A stretch of DNA of 64,000 nt from Phaeobacter bryozoorum. Its GTDB lineage: Bacteria > Pseudomonadota > Alphaproteobacteria > Rhodobacterales > Rhodobacteraceae. This document shows, in pieces, positions 45,727 through 54,954 of this stretch. How positions within the stretch are numbered: position 1 is the stretch's first letter; the number at the start of each line of letters is the position of its first letter. The notes under the pieces are model-generated. The model ran no database searches. It saw only the letters and a program-made list of their open reading frames with translations, and was not told the origin of the DNA. Location of the stretch: NCBI RefSeq assembly GCF_041893525.1, contig NZ_CP169068.1; one strand, written 5' to 3'. A program made the position numbers and the translations under genes.

Positions 45727-46665
45727 ATGTTCAACTTTGCTCTGAGGCGGTTTGCGCTTGCGGCGCTGATCCTCTTTGTTGCGGTAACACTCATGTTCCT
45801 GATGATCCGTGCAGTCCCCGGCGATCCGGTGCAGATCATGCTTGGTCCGCGAGCGACCCCGGAGCTTCAGGCACGGCTCACCGCCGAACTGGCGCTGGAT
45901 CAGCCGATTTGGCGGCAACTGGTGATCTTTTACGGCAACATGATGCAGGGCGATCTGGGCACCGACGTGTTTTCGGGCCGCTCGGTTACCCAGATTGTCT
46001 TTCAACAGCTTCCCTTCACGCTTGAGCTGATCTTTGCGTCGATCCTCTGGTCTGCCGCCCTCGGCATCGGGCTTGGCGCCTATGCCGCGGCCCATCCCAA
46101 CACCCTGATCGACCGAAGCGTCGCGGTGCTGTCGGTGAGTTTCGTCGCGGCCCCCGCATTTGTCGTGGCGCTTTTGTCGCTTTTGCTGTTTGCCGTGCAG
46201 CTCCAGTGGTTCCCGGCGATTGGTGTCGGTGACGGGTTCTGGGAGCGGCTGGATCATCTGGTGTTGCCCGCGTTTGCAATCGGGCTGAGTTGGGTCGGGT
46301 ATATCGCGCGGCTTGTACGTGCTTCGATGCTGGAAGTGCTTGGTGAACACCACATCCGGACCGCCCGCGCCTTTGGTCTCTCCGAGCGACGGATCGTCAT
46401 GGTCTACGCCTTGCGGATCGCCGTTCTGCCGGTCGTCACCGTGATCGGCGTCGGGATGGGCTTTCTGCTCAGTGCTGCCGTTTTTGCCGAGATCGTCTTT
46501 GCCCGACCCGGTCTGGGCAAATTGGTGATCGATAGCATCACCACCCGCAACTACCCGATCGTCATGGGCTCGGTGCTCATCTCGACGGGGCTGTTCGTTA
46601 TCTCGACCGCCGTTGCGGACCTCGTTAACGCCTGGCTGGACCCGCGCGCGAGGACCTCGACATGA
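45727..46665 (+). CDS. DppB-type ABC transporter permease
   Basis: 312 residues, six membrane segments. The N-terminal block LRRFALAALILFVAVTLMFLMIRAVPGDPVQIMLG is diagnostic of the DppB/OppB family. The EAA loop reads RTARAFGLSERRIVMVYALRIAVLPVV, and SAAVFAEIVFARPGLGKLVIDSI closes the family pattern. The stop overlaps the next permease (ATGA). With the 46662-47534 product it forms the inner-membrane channel. Confidence 0.93.
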   Translation: MFNFALRRFALAALILFVAVTLMFLMIRAVPGDPVQIMLGPRATPELQARLTAELALDQPIWRQLVIFYGNMMQGDLGTDVFSGRSVTQIVFQQLPFTLELIFASILWSAALGIGLGAYAAAHPNTLIDRSVAVLSVSFVAAPAFVVALLSLLLFAVQLQWFPAIGVGDGFWERLDHLVLPAFAIGLSWVGYIARLVRASMLEVLGEHHIRTARAFGLSERRIVMVYALRIAVLPVVTVIGVGMGFLLSAAVFAEIVFARPGLGKLVIDSITTRNYPIVMGSVLISTGLFVISTAVADLVNAWLDPRARTST

Positions 46666-47534
46666 CGGCCTCGACCATGGGTAAACCGCGCTCCGAACTC
46701 GGCATTATTCTCAAAGGCGTCGCCGGAAACCCGCTGGGCCTGATGGGGCTGATCATCGTCGGGGCCATCGTGTTCAGCGCCATCTTCGCGCCATGGATTG
46801 TGCCCTACGATCCGATTGCCATGAATATTCAGGACCGTATGCAAGGCCCATCGGCCAGCCATTGGCTGGGCACCGACCAGCTGGGTCGAGATACCTTCAG
46901 CCGCGTGATCATGGGCGGACAGGTGGCGCTGAAGGTCGCCTTGCCTGCGGTCTTTGGTGCCATGGTGATCGGTCTGACACTGGGAATGATCGCGGGCTAC
47001 GGGCCAAAATGGCTCGACAATCTGCTGATGCTTCTGTTTGACACCATCCGGTCATTCCCAACCGTGATGTTCGCGCTGGCCGTCGTCGCGCTGGTGGGTC
47101 CCAGCCTGCAAACTGTGGTTTTTGTGGTCATGGCGACCTCGATCCCGACCTATGGCCGTGTGGCGCGCACGCAGACGCTCACATTGCGCAACTCGGAGTT
47201 CATACTGGCCGAACGCTCCATGGGGGCCAGCATGGCCCGTATTCTGGGTGTCCATTTGCTGCCAAATATCATTGGCGTCCTGGCGGTTCTGGCTGCCATG
47301 GACATCCCCACGGTGATCGCGCTTGAGGCCGGTCTGTCGTTCCTCGGTCTCGGGGTAAAACCGCCGACACCCAGCTGGGGTGCATTGTTGAAAGATGGCT
47401 ATGCCCTGATCCGGCAAACGCCGTGGCTGGTGGTCGGAGGCGGCCTGCCGATCATCATCGCAACGCTGGGCTTCACCTTCCTCGGCGAATCCCTGCGCGA
47501 CGTGGTTGACCCGAAATTGAGAAAGAACCGATGA
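46662..47534 (+). CDS. DppC-type ABC transporter permease
   Basis: 290 residues. The signature segment IVPYDPIAMNIQDRMQGPSASHWLGTDQLGRDTFSRVIMG is typical of DppC/OppC. The EAA-like loop is LAERSMGASMARILGVHLLPNI, and ALEAGLSFLGLGVKPPTPSWGALL is the late family motif. Overlapping ATGA junctions join it to both the permease before and the ATPase after, so expression is tightly coupled. Confidence 0.93.
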   Translation: MTASTMGKPRSELGIILKGVAGNPLGLMGLIIVGAIVFSAIFAPWIVPYDPIAMNIQDRMQGPSASHWLGTDQLGRDTFSRVIMGGQVALKVALPAVFGAMVIGLTLGMIAGYGPKWLDNLLMLLFDTIRSFPTVMFALAVVALVGPSLQTVVFVVMATSIPTYGRVARTQTLTLRNSEFILAERSMGASMARILGVHLLPNIIGVLAVLAAMDIPTVIALEAGLSFLGLGVKPPTPSWGALLKDGYALIRQTPWLVVGGGLPIIIATLGFTFLGESLRDVVDPKLRKNR

Positions 47535-48514
47535 CCGAAACCTTGTTGGAGATCGACCATCTCAGCGTCGACTATAAAACCGAACGCGGCGACCTGAAAG
47601 CCTTGCGCGATATCACCTTTGACGTCCGCAAAGGGGAAATCGTCGGGATCGTCGGCGAAAGCGGCTGCGGAAAGTCGACGCTGATCTCGTCGATCCTGCG
47701 GTTGACGGCACCGAACACGCGGTTCCGTGAGGGCGCGGTACGGTTCAAGGGGCAGGACCTGTTGCAGGCCAACGAGCGTCAGATGCGCGCCCTGCGCGGC
47801 GACGATATCTCAATCGTCTTCCAGGACCCGATGCAGACCCACAACCCGGTGCTGACCGTCGGTCAGCAGATGGTCGATATCCAGCACCGGTCCTCCGCAT
47901 CCAAGGCCGCAAAACGCGCAACCGCCGCGAAAATGCTGGGGGCTGTGGGCATTCCCGATCCCGACGCGCGGCTGAACCAGTTCCCGCATGAATTCTCCGG
48001 CGGGATGCGCCAGCGGATCGCCATTGCCATGGCGCTGATGTCCGAGCCTGACCTGCTGATCGCCGATGAACCCACAACGGCACTGGATGCCACGCTTGAA
48101 GTACAGATTATCGAACGCTTGCAGGAGCTTCAGCGCGAAATGAACTGCGCGATCCTATTCATCTCGCATCATCTGGGCGTGATTGCGGAACTCTGTGACA
48201 GGGTGGTGGTGATGTATGCGGGCGCAGTCGTCGAAAGCGGCGATGTGCGCGAGATCTTTCACAACCCGAAACATCCCTACACCCGCCGCCTGATCGAATG
48301 TGATCCGGGCCACATCAAGACCCGCGCCCGTGTCCTGCCGACCATTCCGGGCGAAGTTCCCGATCTGGCGAACCTGCCCGGCGGCTGCATTTTTCGCGAC
48401 CGGTGCGATCAGGCAATCGCCCGCTGCGCGGCAGACGTGCCGCCACTTGAGCGACTGGGAGACGACGGTCATCTGGCTGCCTGTTGGCTGAACCATGAGG
48501 AGATGACGGCGTGA
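47531..48514 (+). CDS. DppD-type ABC transporter ATP-binding protein
   Basis: 327 residues. Walker A GESGCGKST, Q-loop VFQDPMQTHNPVLTV, signature EFSGGMRQR, Walker B LLIADEPTTALD and H-loop FISHHLGVIAELCD. The C-terminal oligopeptide-transporter tail is present: HPYTRRLIECDPG, then GGCIFRDRCDQAIARCAADVPPL, whose Cys residues in this family can bind an Fe-S cluster. The start overlaps the permease stop, and the stop overlaps the GTG start of the second ATPase. Confidence 0.93.
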   Translation: MTETLLEIDHLSVDYKTERGDLKALRDITFDVRKGEIVGIVGESGCGKSTLISSILRLTAPNTRFREGAVRFKGQDLLQANERQMRALRGDDISIVFQDPMQTHNPVLTVGQQMVDIQHRSSASKAAKRATAAKMLGAVGIPDPDARLNQFPHEFSGGMRQRIAIAMALMSEPDLLIADEPTTALDATLEVQIIERLQELQREMNCAILFISHHLGVIAELCDRVVVMYAGAVVESGDVREIFHNPKHPYTRRLIECDPGHIKTRARVLPTIPGEVPDLANLPGGCIFRDRCDQAIARCAADVPPLERLGDDGHLAACWLNHEEMTA

Positions 48515-49434
48515 GCCTTCTGTCTGTTGATAACCTTCAAACCAGCTATGGTCAGGTCAATGTGCTGGCTGGCGTCAGCTTTGACGTGGCCCCGGGCGAA
48601 ACCTACGCGCTTGTCGGCGAAAGCGGATCGGGCAAGACAACCGTCATTCGCGCAATTGCCGGGCTGGCCCCGGCGCAGGCCGGTTCGGTCAAATTCGACG
48701 GCAGGGAAATCCGCGGCCTGCCCGAACGGCAGCTGCGCCCCCTGCGCAAGGACATCGCCATGATGTTTCAGGATCCGGTCGGAAGCCTGTCTCCGCGGCT
48801 GACCATCGGCAGTCTGATCACGGAACCCTACAGGATTCAGGGCATGAAGAGCCGCGATCAGCACGCCGAGGCCAAGCGCCTGCTGGAGATGGTCAACCTG
48901 CCTGCGCATTTTGCCGACCGCTATCCCTATCAATTGTCCGGCGGTCAGGCACGGCGTGTCGGGGTGGCCCGCGCACTGGCGCTGGAACCCAGGTTGATCC
49001 TGGCCGACGAACCGACAGCGGGATTGGACGTCTCCGTGCAGGGCGAGTTGCTGAACCTGCTCAATGAACTGCGCGAACGGCTGGGGCTGGCCATGGTGAT
49101 CATCACCCATAACCTCAGCGTCGTGCGCCATGTGGCCGACCGTATGGGGATCATGTATCTGGGGCGGCTGGTGGAAGAAGGCACCACCGAAGCAATATTC
49201 GAAAGCCCGCGCCATCCCTACACCCGCTGCCTTCTCAGCGCGAACCCGGAACCTGACCCTGACGCCCGGCTGGAACGCATCGCGCTGAAGGGCGAACCGC
49301 CGAGTCTGCTGAACCGGCCAACGGGATGCGAGTTCCGCGAGCGCTGCCCCTTTGGCCAGGACATTTGCACCCAAACACCCAGATGGGAGGTAACCGCAGG
49401 CCATGGCCTGCGCTGCCTCGCGCCACTCTCGTAG
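48511..49434 (+). CDS. DppF-type ABC transporter ATP-binding protein
   Basis: 307 residues, beginning at GTG 48511 in a GTGA overlap. Walker A GESGSGKTT, Q-loop MFQDPVGSLSPRLTI, signature QLSGGQARRVG, Walker B LILADEPTAGLDVS and H-loop VIITHNLSVVRHVAD are all present. The family tail HPYTRCLLSANPEPDPDARLERI and the CEFRERCPFGQDIC cysteines follow. Both ATPases of this importer look fully catalytic, unlike the glycerol pair. Confidence 0.93.
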   Translation: MSLLSVDNLQTSYGQVNVLAGVSFDVAPGETYALVGESGSGKTTVIRAIAGLAPAQAGSVKFDGREIRGLPERQLRPLRKDIAMMFQDPVGSLSPRLTIGSLITEPYRIQGMKSRDQHAEAKRLLEMVNLPAHFADRYPYQLSGGQARRVGVARALALEPRLILADEPTAGLDVSVQGELLNLLNELRERLGLAMVIITHNLSVVRHVADRMGIMYLGRLVEEGTTEAIFESPRHPYTRCLLSANPEPDPDARLERIALKGEPPSLLNRPTGCEFRERCPFGQDICTQTPRWEVTAGHGLRCLAPLS

Positions 49435-49444
49435 CGAGCCCGCA

Positions 49445-51049
49445 ATGACAGCCACGCTTTATTCCAACGGCACCATCCTGACGATGGACGCCGAAAACTC
49501 TCAGCCCGAGGCGGTGCTGACCGAAGGCGGATTGATCCGTGCCGTCGGCGACGAAACCGTCCTGCGCGCCCAGATGCCCGGCGGCACGCGGCTCCATGAC
49601 CTGCAGGGCCAGACGCTTATCCCGGCCTTTATCGACCCGCATGGGCACTTTCCCGATCCGGGGTTCATTGCGCTTTTCCGTGTCGATCTTGCGTCACCGC
49701 CACGTGGCGACTGCATCGATATGGCAACGGCGCTGCACCGCCTGCGTGCCAAGGCAGCCGACACCCCAAAAGGCGAATGGGTCATGGGGGTTCTTTTTGA
49801 CAACACCGCAATCGCCGAGGGTCGGATGCCGACCCGGGCTGAACTGGACGACGTGTCCACAGATCATCCCATCTGGGTGCTTCATGCCTCGGGCCACAAT
49901 GGCGTCGCGAACTCTGCCGCCCTTGAAATGCGCGGCATCTCACGCGATACGCCGGACCCACTGGGCGGCCGCTATGGCCGCCGGGATGACGGCGCGCTGA
50001 CAGGTCTCATCGAAGGCCTGTCGGCCATGGGCGAAATGGGCGATACCGATTTCCTGATCAATCGCGAAAGATTCTGGCAGGGTTTCGCGGTCTGCCGCGA
50101 CGATTACCTCGCCCATGGCGTGACCTATGCGCAGAACGCCTGGACCTCGCGGGTAATGCTGGAGCATTTTGCCTCGCTCGGGCCAGACAAAGATCCCGGT
50201 ATCGACCTGATGCTGCTGCCCATTGGAGAGCTTGAACCGGGGCTTTGGGACACTCTCGACTGGCCCGGCAATCGGCATTTCACCCTTGGCCCGCGCAAGC
50301 TATTTACCGATGGGGCATTCCAGCTTCAGACCGCCTATCTCTCTGCGCCCTATCACCGGCCAATTGACCCGAAACATTCCTGCGGGATGCCCTATGTGGC
50401 GGCTGAGGAACACCGCCGCGAAGTCAGGAAACTGCATGACCTCGGCCACCAGATCCATTGCCACTGCAACGGTGATGCCGGGGCCGACATGTTCATCGAT
50501 GCCGTGGCCGCCGCCTTGGCCGACACCCCGCGCGCGGATCACCGCCACACGATCATTCACGGCCAGACCCTGCGCGACGACCAGCTTGGCCGTATGGCTG
50601 AGCTTGGCATCACGGTCAGCTTCTTCTCGGCCCATATCCATTTCTGGGGCGATCGCCATTACAGTACGTTTCTCGGCCCCGAGCGCGCCAGCCGCCTGTC
50701 CCCCGCCGCGTCGGCCGAGCGATTTGGGGTCCGCTACACCCTGCACAATGACGCCTCCGTAACGCCAACCAGGCCGCTGCATCTGGCCCATTGCGCCGTC
50801 AACCGCACCACATCAAGCGGGCGGCTGCTCGGGGAAAGCCAGAAAATCAGCGTCCTCTCGGCCCTGCGGGCACAAACGATAGACGCGGCCTGGCAGGTCT
50901 TCCAGGAAGATATTCGTGGATCAATAGAGCCGGGAAAATGCGCCGATCTTGCAGTTCTCTCAGGCAATCCGATTGCGGCCTCAGAGAACCTTCTGGATTT
51001 GAAAGTGACGGCGACAATTCGAGCGGGCAAAATGGTGTCGGGAGACTGA
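49445..51049 (+). CDS. YtcJ-like metal-dependent amidohydrolase
   Basis: 534 residues, amidohydrolase family 3. The metal motif reads FIDPHGHFPDPG (HxH), later ligands sit in HQIHCHCNGDAG and HTIIHGQTL, and the terminal acid is in YTLHNDASVTP. The flanking strands ATLYSNGTILTMDAE and GSIEPGKCADLAVLSGNP are typical of the composite sandwich domain. Members cleave amide, N-acyl or formamide bonds. ATG 49445 lies 10 bases after the ATPase stop, so it probably acts on the imported compound. No signal peptide is visible; cytoplasmic. Confidence 0.9.
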   Translation: MTATLYSNGTILTMDAENSQPEAVLTEGGLIRAVGDETVLRAQMPGGTRLHDLQGQTLIPAFIDPHGHFPDPGFIALFRVDLASPPRGDCIDMATALHRLRAKAADTPKGEWVMGVLFDNTAIAEGRMPTRAELDDVSTDHPIWVLHASGHNGVANSAALEMRGISRDTPDPLGGRYGRRDDGALTGLIEGLSAMGEMGDTDFLINRERFWQGFAVCRDDYLAHGVTYAQNAWTSRVMLEHFASLGPDKDPGIDLMLLPIGELEPGLWDTLDWPGNRHFTLGPRKLFTDGAFQLQTAYLSAPYHRPIDPKHSCGMPYVAAEEHRREVRKLHDLGHQIHCHCNGDAGADMFIDAVAAALADTPRADHRHTIIHGQTLRDDQLGRMAELGITVSFFSAHIHFWGDRHYSTFLGPERASRLSPAASAERFGVRYTLHNDASVTPTRPLHLAHCAVNRTTSSGRLLGESQKISVLSALRAQTIDAAWQVFQEDIRGSIEPGKCADLAVLSGNPIAASENLLDLKVTATIRAGKMVSGD

Positions 51050-51446
51050 CCCTCCGACGAGGTCTGTGTGACTGTGGTCGTGACGGGTTCATTTTTGATC
51101 CCTTCACAACCTATTCAGAGAGACCATAGCCGAGGACACAGATTGCAGCAGCTTTGCATTTGGCAATTACCCAATCTCGTATACGTGTGCGCCGGCAACA
51201 TGCCTCATCTCCATTGCGCTGTTGCATTGGGAGGGGATGCCACGCTCAAGCGTTGCAAAGAACCAATAGGACGCAGACCTGCTAGAATACCCGCCGCACA
51301 AGCGCAGCGTCATGGGCGATTACAAGGGTTCGCGATCCAGCCGCGCGACCAGCAATCATCTTTTTTCAGAAATCCACGCAGGTATTGTCGGATTTGCATT
51401 GGCCCGCGCGTTCTTGCAGCATGTGATCAGTGCACTGGAGAAAACC
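51050..51446. other. Intergenic region before the DGPF/ECF42 group
   Basis: No gene is convincing. TGTCGG at 51386-51391 followed 17 bases later by CGTTC (51409-51413) loosely resembles the promoter type reported for ECF42 sigma factors and lies 33 bases before the first gene of the group. Confidence 0.3.
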
Positions 51447-51818
51447 ATGATCTATGCAATTACAATCTACGGAGAAGCCGGGCTTTTTGAAACACTCCCC
51501 AAAGAACGGCAGGACGAAGTGCTGGCCGGACATGGCGCGTTGCAGGAGGCACTGAAGAAACGAGGGGAGTTCATCTCGATCAAGCTGATGCCGCCAACCT
51601 CGGCAGTGATGCTTGACCCTGCACCGGTGGTCGATCACCCCCCGTTGATTGTGGATGGGCCCTATGCCGAGACAAAAGAGAGTTTCCTGGGATTTTACGC
51701 CGCCGACTTTGAAAACTTGGACGATGCTCTAACCCACGCCAAGATGATCTCATCCCCGGTGGTTCGGCTAGAAGTGCGGCCCGTGGCCTGGGCTGGAGGT
51801 GCGATTTCGTCGGAATAG
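51447..51818 (+). CDS. YCII/DGPF-domain protein
   Basis: 123 residues. The conserved segment VDGPYAETKESFLGFYAADFENLDDAL is the DGPF core of the YCII-related family. MIYAITIYGEAGLFETL is the usual N-terminal strand. GGAG lies 6 bases before ATG 51447. Such proteins are encoded beside ECF42 sigma factors, as here; their biochemical role is not established. The sigma factor starts 5 bases downstream. Confidence 0.9.
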   Translation: MIYAITIYGEAGLFETLPKERQDEVLAGHGALQEALKKRGEFISIKLMPPTSAVMLDPAPVVDHPPLIVDGPYAETKESFLGFYAADFENLDDALTHAKMISSPVVRLEVRPVAWAGGAISSE

Positions 51819-51822
51819 GCAT

Positions 51823-53058
51823 GTGTCGGACTGGCTAGAAGCAACAATCACCAGACAGCGTCCGCAGGCGCTGGCCGCGCTGACCCGCTACTTCCGCGAT
51901 ATAGATATCGCGGAGGACGCCTTTGCAGAGGCCTGTCTCAAAGCCCTCAAGGTCTGGACGGACATCGGCGCACCCCGTGATCCTTTGGCCTGGCTGCTGG
52001 CCACCGCCCGCAACGCGGGGCTCGACGCGCTGCGCAAGTCCCAGCGGCACCATGCCATCCTTGCGCGGCACTGTGCAGAGTTTCAACCCATGACAGAGGC
52101 ACCCCCTGATCCCGATGAACTGCGCGATGACGTCCTGCGCCTGTTGTTCATCTGTTGCCACCCGGAGCTGGAACGGCGCGATCAGATTGCCATCGCGCTG
52201 CGGATCGTCGCCGGGCTCAGCGTTGCGGAAATTGCACGCGGCTTCCTGATCAAACCGAAGGCCATGGAACAACGGATCACCCGCGCGAAGAAGAAAATTG
52301 CCAGTGGTACCGTCGCCTTTGAAACGCCCAGCCCGCAGGAGCGGGGCGCGCGGCTGGGTGAGGTCTCGCTGATGGTCTACCTGATGTTCAACGAGGGCTG
52401 GTCGGCTTCTGGTGGTGAGACCCAGATCAAGCTCACAGTCTGCGAAGAGGCAATCCGCCTCGCTCGTCTGCTGGCAAACCTGTTCCCGGCCATGGGCGAG
52501 CAGGCGGCGCTTCTGTCGCTCCTGCTGTTTCAACATTCGCGATGTGACGCGCGCATGGATGCTGATGGCCAGCTCGTCCCGTTGGAGGATCAGAACCGCA
52601 GCCGATGGGATCTCTCCCAAATCGCCGAGGCGACGGCGCTGCTACAAAAGGCCCAGAGGATCAATCATCGGGGGGTTTACATCATTCAGGCCGCGATTGC
52701 TGCGGTCCATGCCCGCGCGCCCTCCGCAGAAGAGACCGATTGGTCACTGATCGCTGCGCATTACGCCGCGCTCTATGCCCTGCAGCCTTCGCCCGTTGTG
52801 CGTCTCAACCTCATCGCATCCGAGGCACGGATTGAAGGCCCTGCCTACGCGTTGGCCGCGTTGGAGCCGCTGGCTGACGATCTGTCGCAATACCGCTGGT
52901 TTCATGCCATGAGAGGCCGGCTGTTGCAGGACACCGGCAATCATCTAGCGGCCATCAAGGCGTTTGAAGCAGCGCTTTCACTCAACCCGACAGCACCGGA
53001 ACGCGCCGCCGTTCAAGGAAAAATCGCGCTCAGCAAAAAAGAACTGCCCGACGTGTAG
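51823..53058 (+). CDS. ECF42-type RNA polymerase sigma factor with C-terminal TPR-like extension
   Basis: 411 residues, more than twice the length of a plain ECF sigma factor. Region 2 has ALTRYFRDIDIAEDAFAEACLKALKVWTDIGAPRDPLAWLLATARNAGLDALR. Region 4 has ELERRDQIAIALRIVAGLSVAEIARGFLIKPKAMEQRITRAKKKI. The remaining 220 residues are helical with VRLNLIASEARIEG and AIKAFEAALSLNPTAPE, the TPR-like extension of ECF42 proteins. GTG 51823 begins VSDWLEA; GTG 51799 is an alternative that overlaps the DGPF gene. ECF42 factors have no anti-sigma partner, and none is seen. Confidence 0.88.
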   Translation: MSDWLEATITRQRPQALAALTRYFRDIDIAEDAFAEACLKALKVWTDIGAPRDPLAWLLATARNAGLDALRKSQRHHAILARHCAEFQPMTEAPPDPDELRDDVLRLLFICCHPELERRDQIAIALRIVAGLSVAEIARGFLIKPKAMEQRITRAKKKIASGTVAFETPSPQERGARLGEVSLMVYLMFNEGWSASGGETQIKLTVCEEAIRLARLLANLFPAMGEQAALLSLLLFQHSRCDARMDADGQLVPLEDQNRSRWDLSQIAEATALLQKAQRINHRGVYIIQAAIAAVHARAPSAEETDWSLIAAHYAALYALQPSPVVRLNLIASEARIEGPAYALAALEPLADDLSQYRWFHAMRGRLLQDTGNHLAAIKAFEAALSLNPTAPERAAVQGKIALSKKELPDV

Positions 53059-53125
53059 GGGTTGGGAGTGGTCATGCGTCCTTGGGTCAGACCTGCATTC
53101 GGGCAGGCAAACAGGGAGAAGACAT

Positions 53126-53512
53126 ATGAGCATTCTTGAGATGACAGCAATTGGAAACGCCGGCTGGATCGGGCACTCCGGGCCGGATCAGGAGAAGGCC
53201 AAAACCTTTTATCAGGAGGTGCTAGGCTGGACGATCAACAATATGCCGATGCAGGACGGGTCCAGCTACTCGGCGATTGCGGTGGGCGAAACGGCGATTG
53301 GCGGTTTTTCTCCCATGCCCGAGGAGAGCGGAAGTTGGACGATTTTCTTTACCGTTGCCGATGTGGACAGCTGCGTGGCCACCGCAAAGGCCAAAGGCGC
53401 AACCGTCCTGCAAGCCCCCATGGATATGCCCGGTGTCGGTCGCATGGCAACGCTCACAGATCCGCAGGGCGCCCGCTTTGCAGTGATCACCTATGCCCAG
53501 AACCCGGCCTAA
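53126..53512 (+). CDS. VOC-family protein (glyoxalase/bleomycin-resistance fold)
   Basis: 128 residues. Two beta-alpha-beta-beta-beta units: GWIGHSGPDQEKAKTFYQEVLGWTI and WTIFFTVADVDSCVATAKAKGATVLQAPMDMPGVGRMATLTDPQGARFAVI. The latter is the typical metal-edge strand pattern of the group that often sits in ECF42 neighbourhoods. AGGGAGAAG precedes ATG 53126. Substrate is unknown. It is followed 12 bases later by the MAPEG gene. Confidence 0.88.
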   Translation: MSILEMTAIGNAGWIGHSGPDQEKAKTFYQEVLGWTINNMPMQDGSSYSAIAVGETAIGGFSPMPEESGSWTIFFTVADVDSCVATAKAKGATVLQAPMDMPGVGRMATLTDPQGARFAVITYAQNPA

Positions 53513-53524
53513 GGACGCGCTCAG

Positions 53525-53923
53525 ATGGAACAAACACCACAGATCGCGCTGGCCGTAACGGCGATTTTCGTCCTTCTCAGCATCCCGATGGCGATCTCGG
53601 TCGGGGTGCGCCGGGCCAAAACCGGCATCCTGCTGCTGCATGGTGACGATGATGTGCTGCTGCGTCGGATCCGGGCCCATGGCAACTTTGTCGAATATGT
53701 CCCGCTTGCGCTTCTGGCCCTCGCCGGTGCTGAAATCGCCGGAACCGCAGCTTGGCTGGTGGCCCTCTGCGGTGCCGTGCTCATCCTGGCGCGGCTCATC
53801 CACTACTTTGGCCTGCTTGCATCGGCGGATAGCAAAGGGCGCGCCGTCGGTGCCGCGCTGACAACCTTGGCGATGTTCATGCTCGCCATCGCCATCCTGT
53901 GGCAACTATTTGGGGCTGCCTGA
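53525..53923 (+). CDS. MAPEG-family membrane protein
   Basis: 132 residues with four membrane segments. RIRAHGNFVEYVPLALLALAGAEIAG is the family core with the Arg/His/Asn/Glu glutathione-site pattern, and RLIHYFGLL follows in the third segment. MAPEG proteins are often glutathione-dependent transferases or peroxidases of hydrophobic substrates. The stop shares one base with the TfoX-N gene. Association with a sigma-factor group suggests a stress role, which is inference. Confidence 0.9.
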   Translation: MEQTPQIALAVTAIFVLLSIPMAISVGVRRAKTGILLLHGDDDVLLRRIRAHGNFVEYVPLALLALAGAEIAGTAAWLVALCGAVLILARLIHYFGLLASADSKGRAVGAALTTLAMFMLAIAILWQLFGAA

Positions 53924-54267
53924 TGCCTTATGACGAAGGCCTTAGCCAACACATGCGCGGCGCACTCGCCGCGCATGTGGGGATCACTGAAAAGCGGATG
54001 ATGGGCGGTGTGTGTTTTTTCCTGAACGGCAATATGCTTTGCGGTGCGCGACGGCACAAAGATGGTGTCGGGCGGTTTATGTTCCGTATCGGCAAGGAGA
54101 ACGAAGCGGCCGCCCTTGCAGACCCGACGGCCCGCGTCGTCATCCACGGCAAGCGCAAGCTGGGTGGCTTCATCCTGGTAGATGAGGCCGATTGCCCGGA
54201 CCCCGCGATGAAGCGCTGGCTGCAGCAATGCCTGGCACATGAAGCAGCCCTGCCCGCCAAAAATTGA
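53923..54267 (+). CDS. TfoX N-terminal-domain protein
   Basis: 114 residues, only the N-terminal domain of TfoX/Sxy. ITEKRMMGGVCFFLNGNMLCGARRHKDGVGRFMFRIG is diagnostic, followed by HGKRKLGGFILVDEADC. Single-domain versions of this kind are common in ECF42/VOC gene groups; a role in competence is not implied. ATG 53923 overlaps the MAPEG stop (TGATG). Confidence 0.88.
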   Translation: MPYDEGLSQHMRGALAAHVGITEKRMMGGVCFFLNGNMLCGARRHKDGVGRFMFRIGKENEAAALADPTARVVIHGKRKLGGFILVDEADCPDPAMKRWLQQCLAHEAALPAKN

Positions 54268-54276
54268 GGGACAATC

Positions 54277-54954
54277 ATGAATACATTCGACAGCTACAGC
54301 CCCGATGCGCTGCAATTCCTGCGCGATCTGAAGGCGAACAACACCAAAGACTGGTTCACGGCACATAAAACGACATATGAACACTGCATCAAAGATCCCA
54401 CCAAGGTCTTTGCAGCTCACATGGAGAGCGCACTTGGTGCGCTGACCGGTCAACCGCATAGCAGCAAGATCTTCCGTATCCATCGCGACGTCCGCTTCTC
54501 CAAGGTCAAGACGCCCTACAACGCTCATATCCACGTCGCCTTGAGACCAGAAAGAACAACAGCGCAGCCGCCCATGTGGTTCTTCGGTCTCTCGCCTGAG
54601 AAGCTGACGCTGGGCTGTGGCGTGTTTCAATACGACAACGAAGCACTCGCCAATTTCCGCAGGGCGATGGCGGGTCCTAAAGGGGCCGAGTTGATCGCAT
54701 TGACGGACGAACTGCGTGCCTCAGGTATCCGCATCGGTGAGCCGGACCTGAAACGGGTCCCCAAAGGTTTTGATAAGGATCATCCGAACGAGGTTGCACT
54801 GCGACGCAAGGGGTTTGCCGCATGGATCGACATCACCGACACAGCCTTTGTCACGGAGCCAAATCTCGTCGAACGTAGCACTGCGACGTTTCAAAAGCTC
54901 ATCCCGGTATTTGACCTGCTTTCCGACATCGGTTCCCCTACCGGCCCCTGCTAA
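54277..54954 (+). CDS. DUF2461 (TIGR02453-type) protein
   Basis: 225 residues. The N-terminal pattern ALQFLRDLKANNTKDWFTAHKTTYE and the following IFRIHRDVRFSKVKTPYNAHIHVAL, GLSPEKLTLGCGVFQ and DLKRVPKGFDKDHP are all family hallmarks. Function is unknown. It starts 9 bases after the TfoX-N stop, so it probably belongs to the sigma-factor group. Confidence 0.9.
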   Translation: MNTFDSYSPDALQFLRDLKANNTKDWFTAHKTTYEHCIKDPTKVFAAHMESALGALTGQPHSSKIFRIHRDVRFSKVKTPYNAHIHVALRPERTTAQPPMWFFGLSPEKLTLGCGVFQYDNEALANFRRAMAGPKGAELIALTDELRASGIRIGEPDLKRVPKGFDKDHPNEVALRRKGFAAWIDITDTAFVTEPNLVERSTATFQKLIPVFDLLSDIGSPTGPC

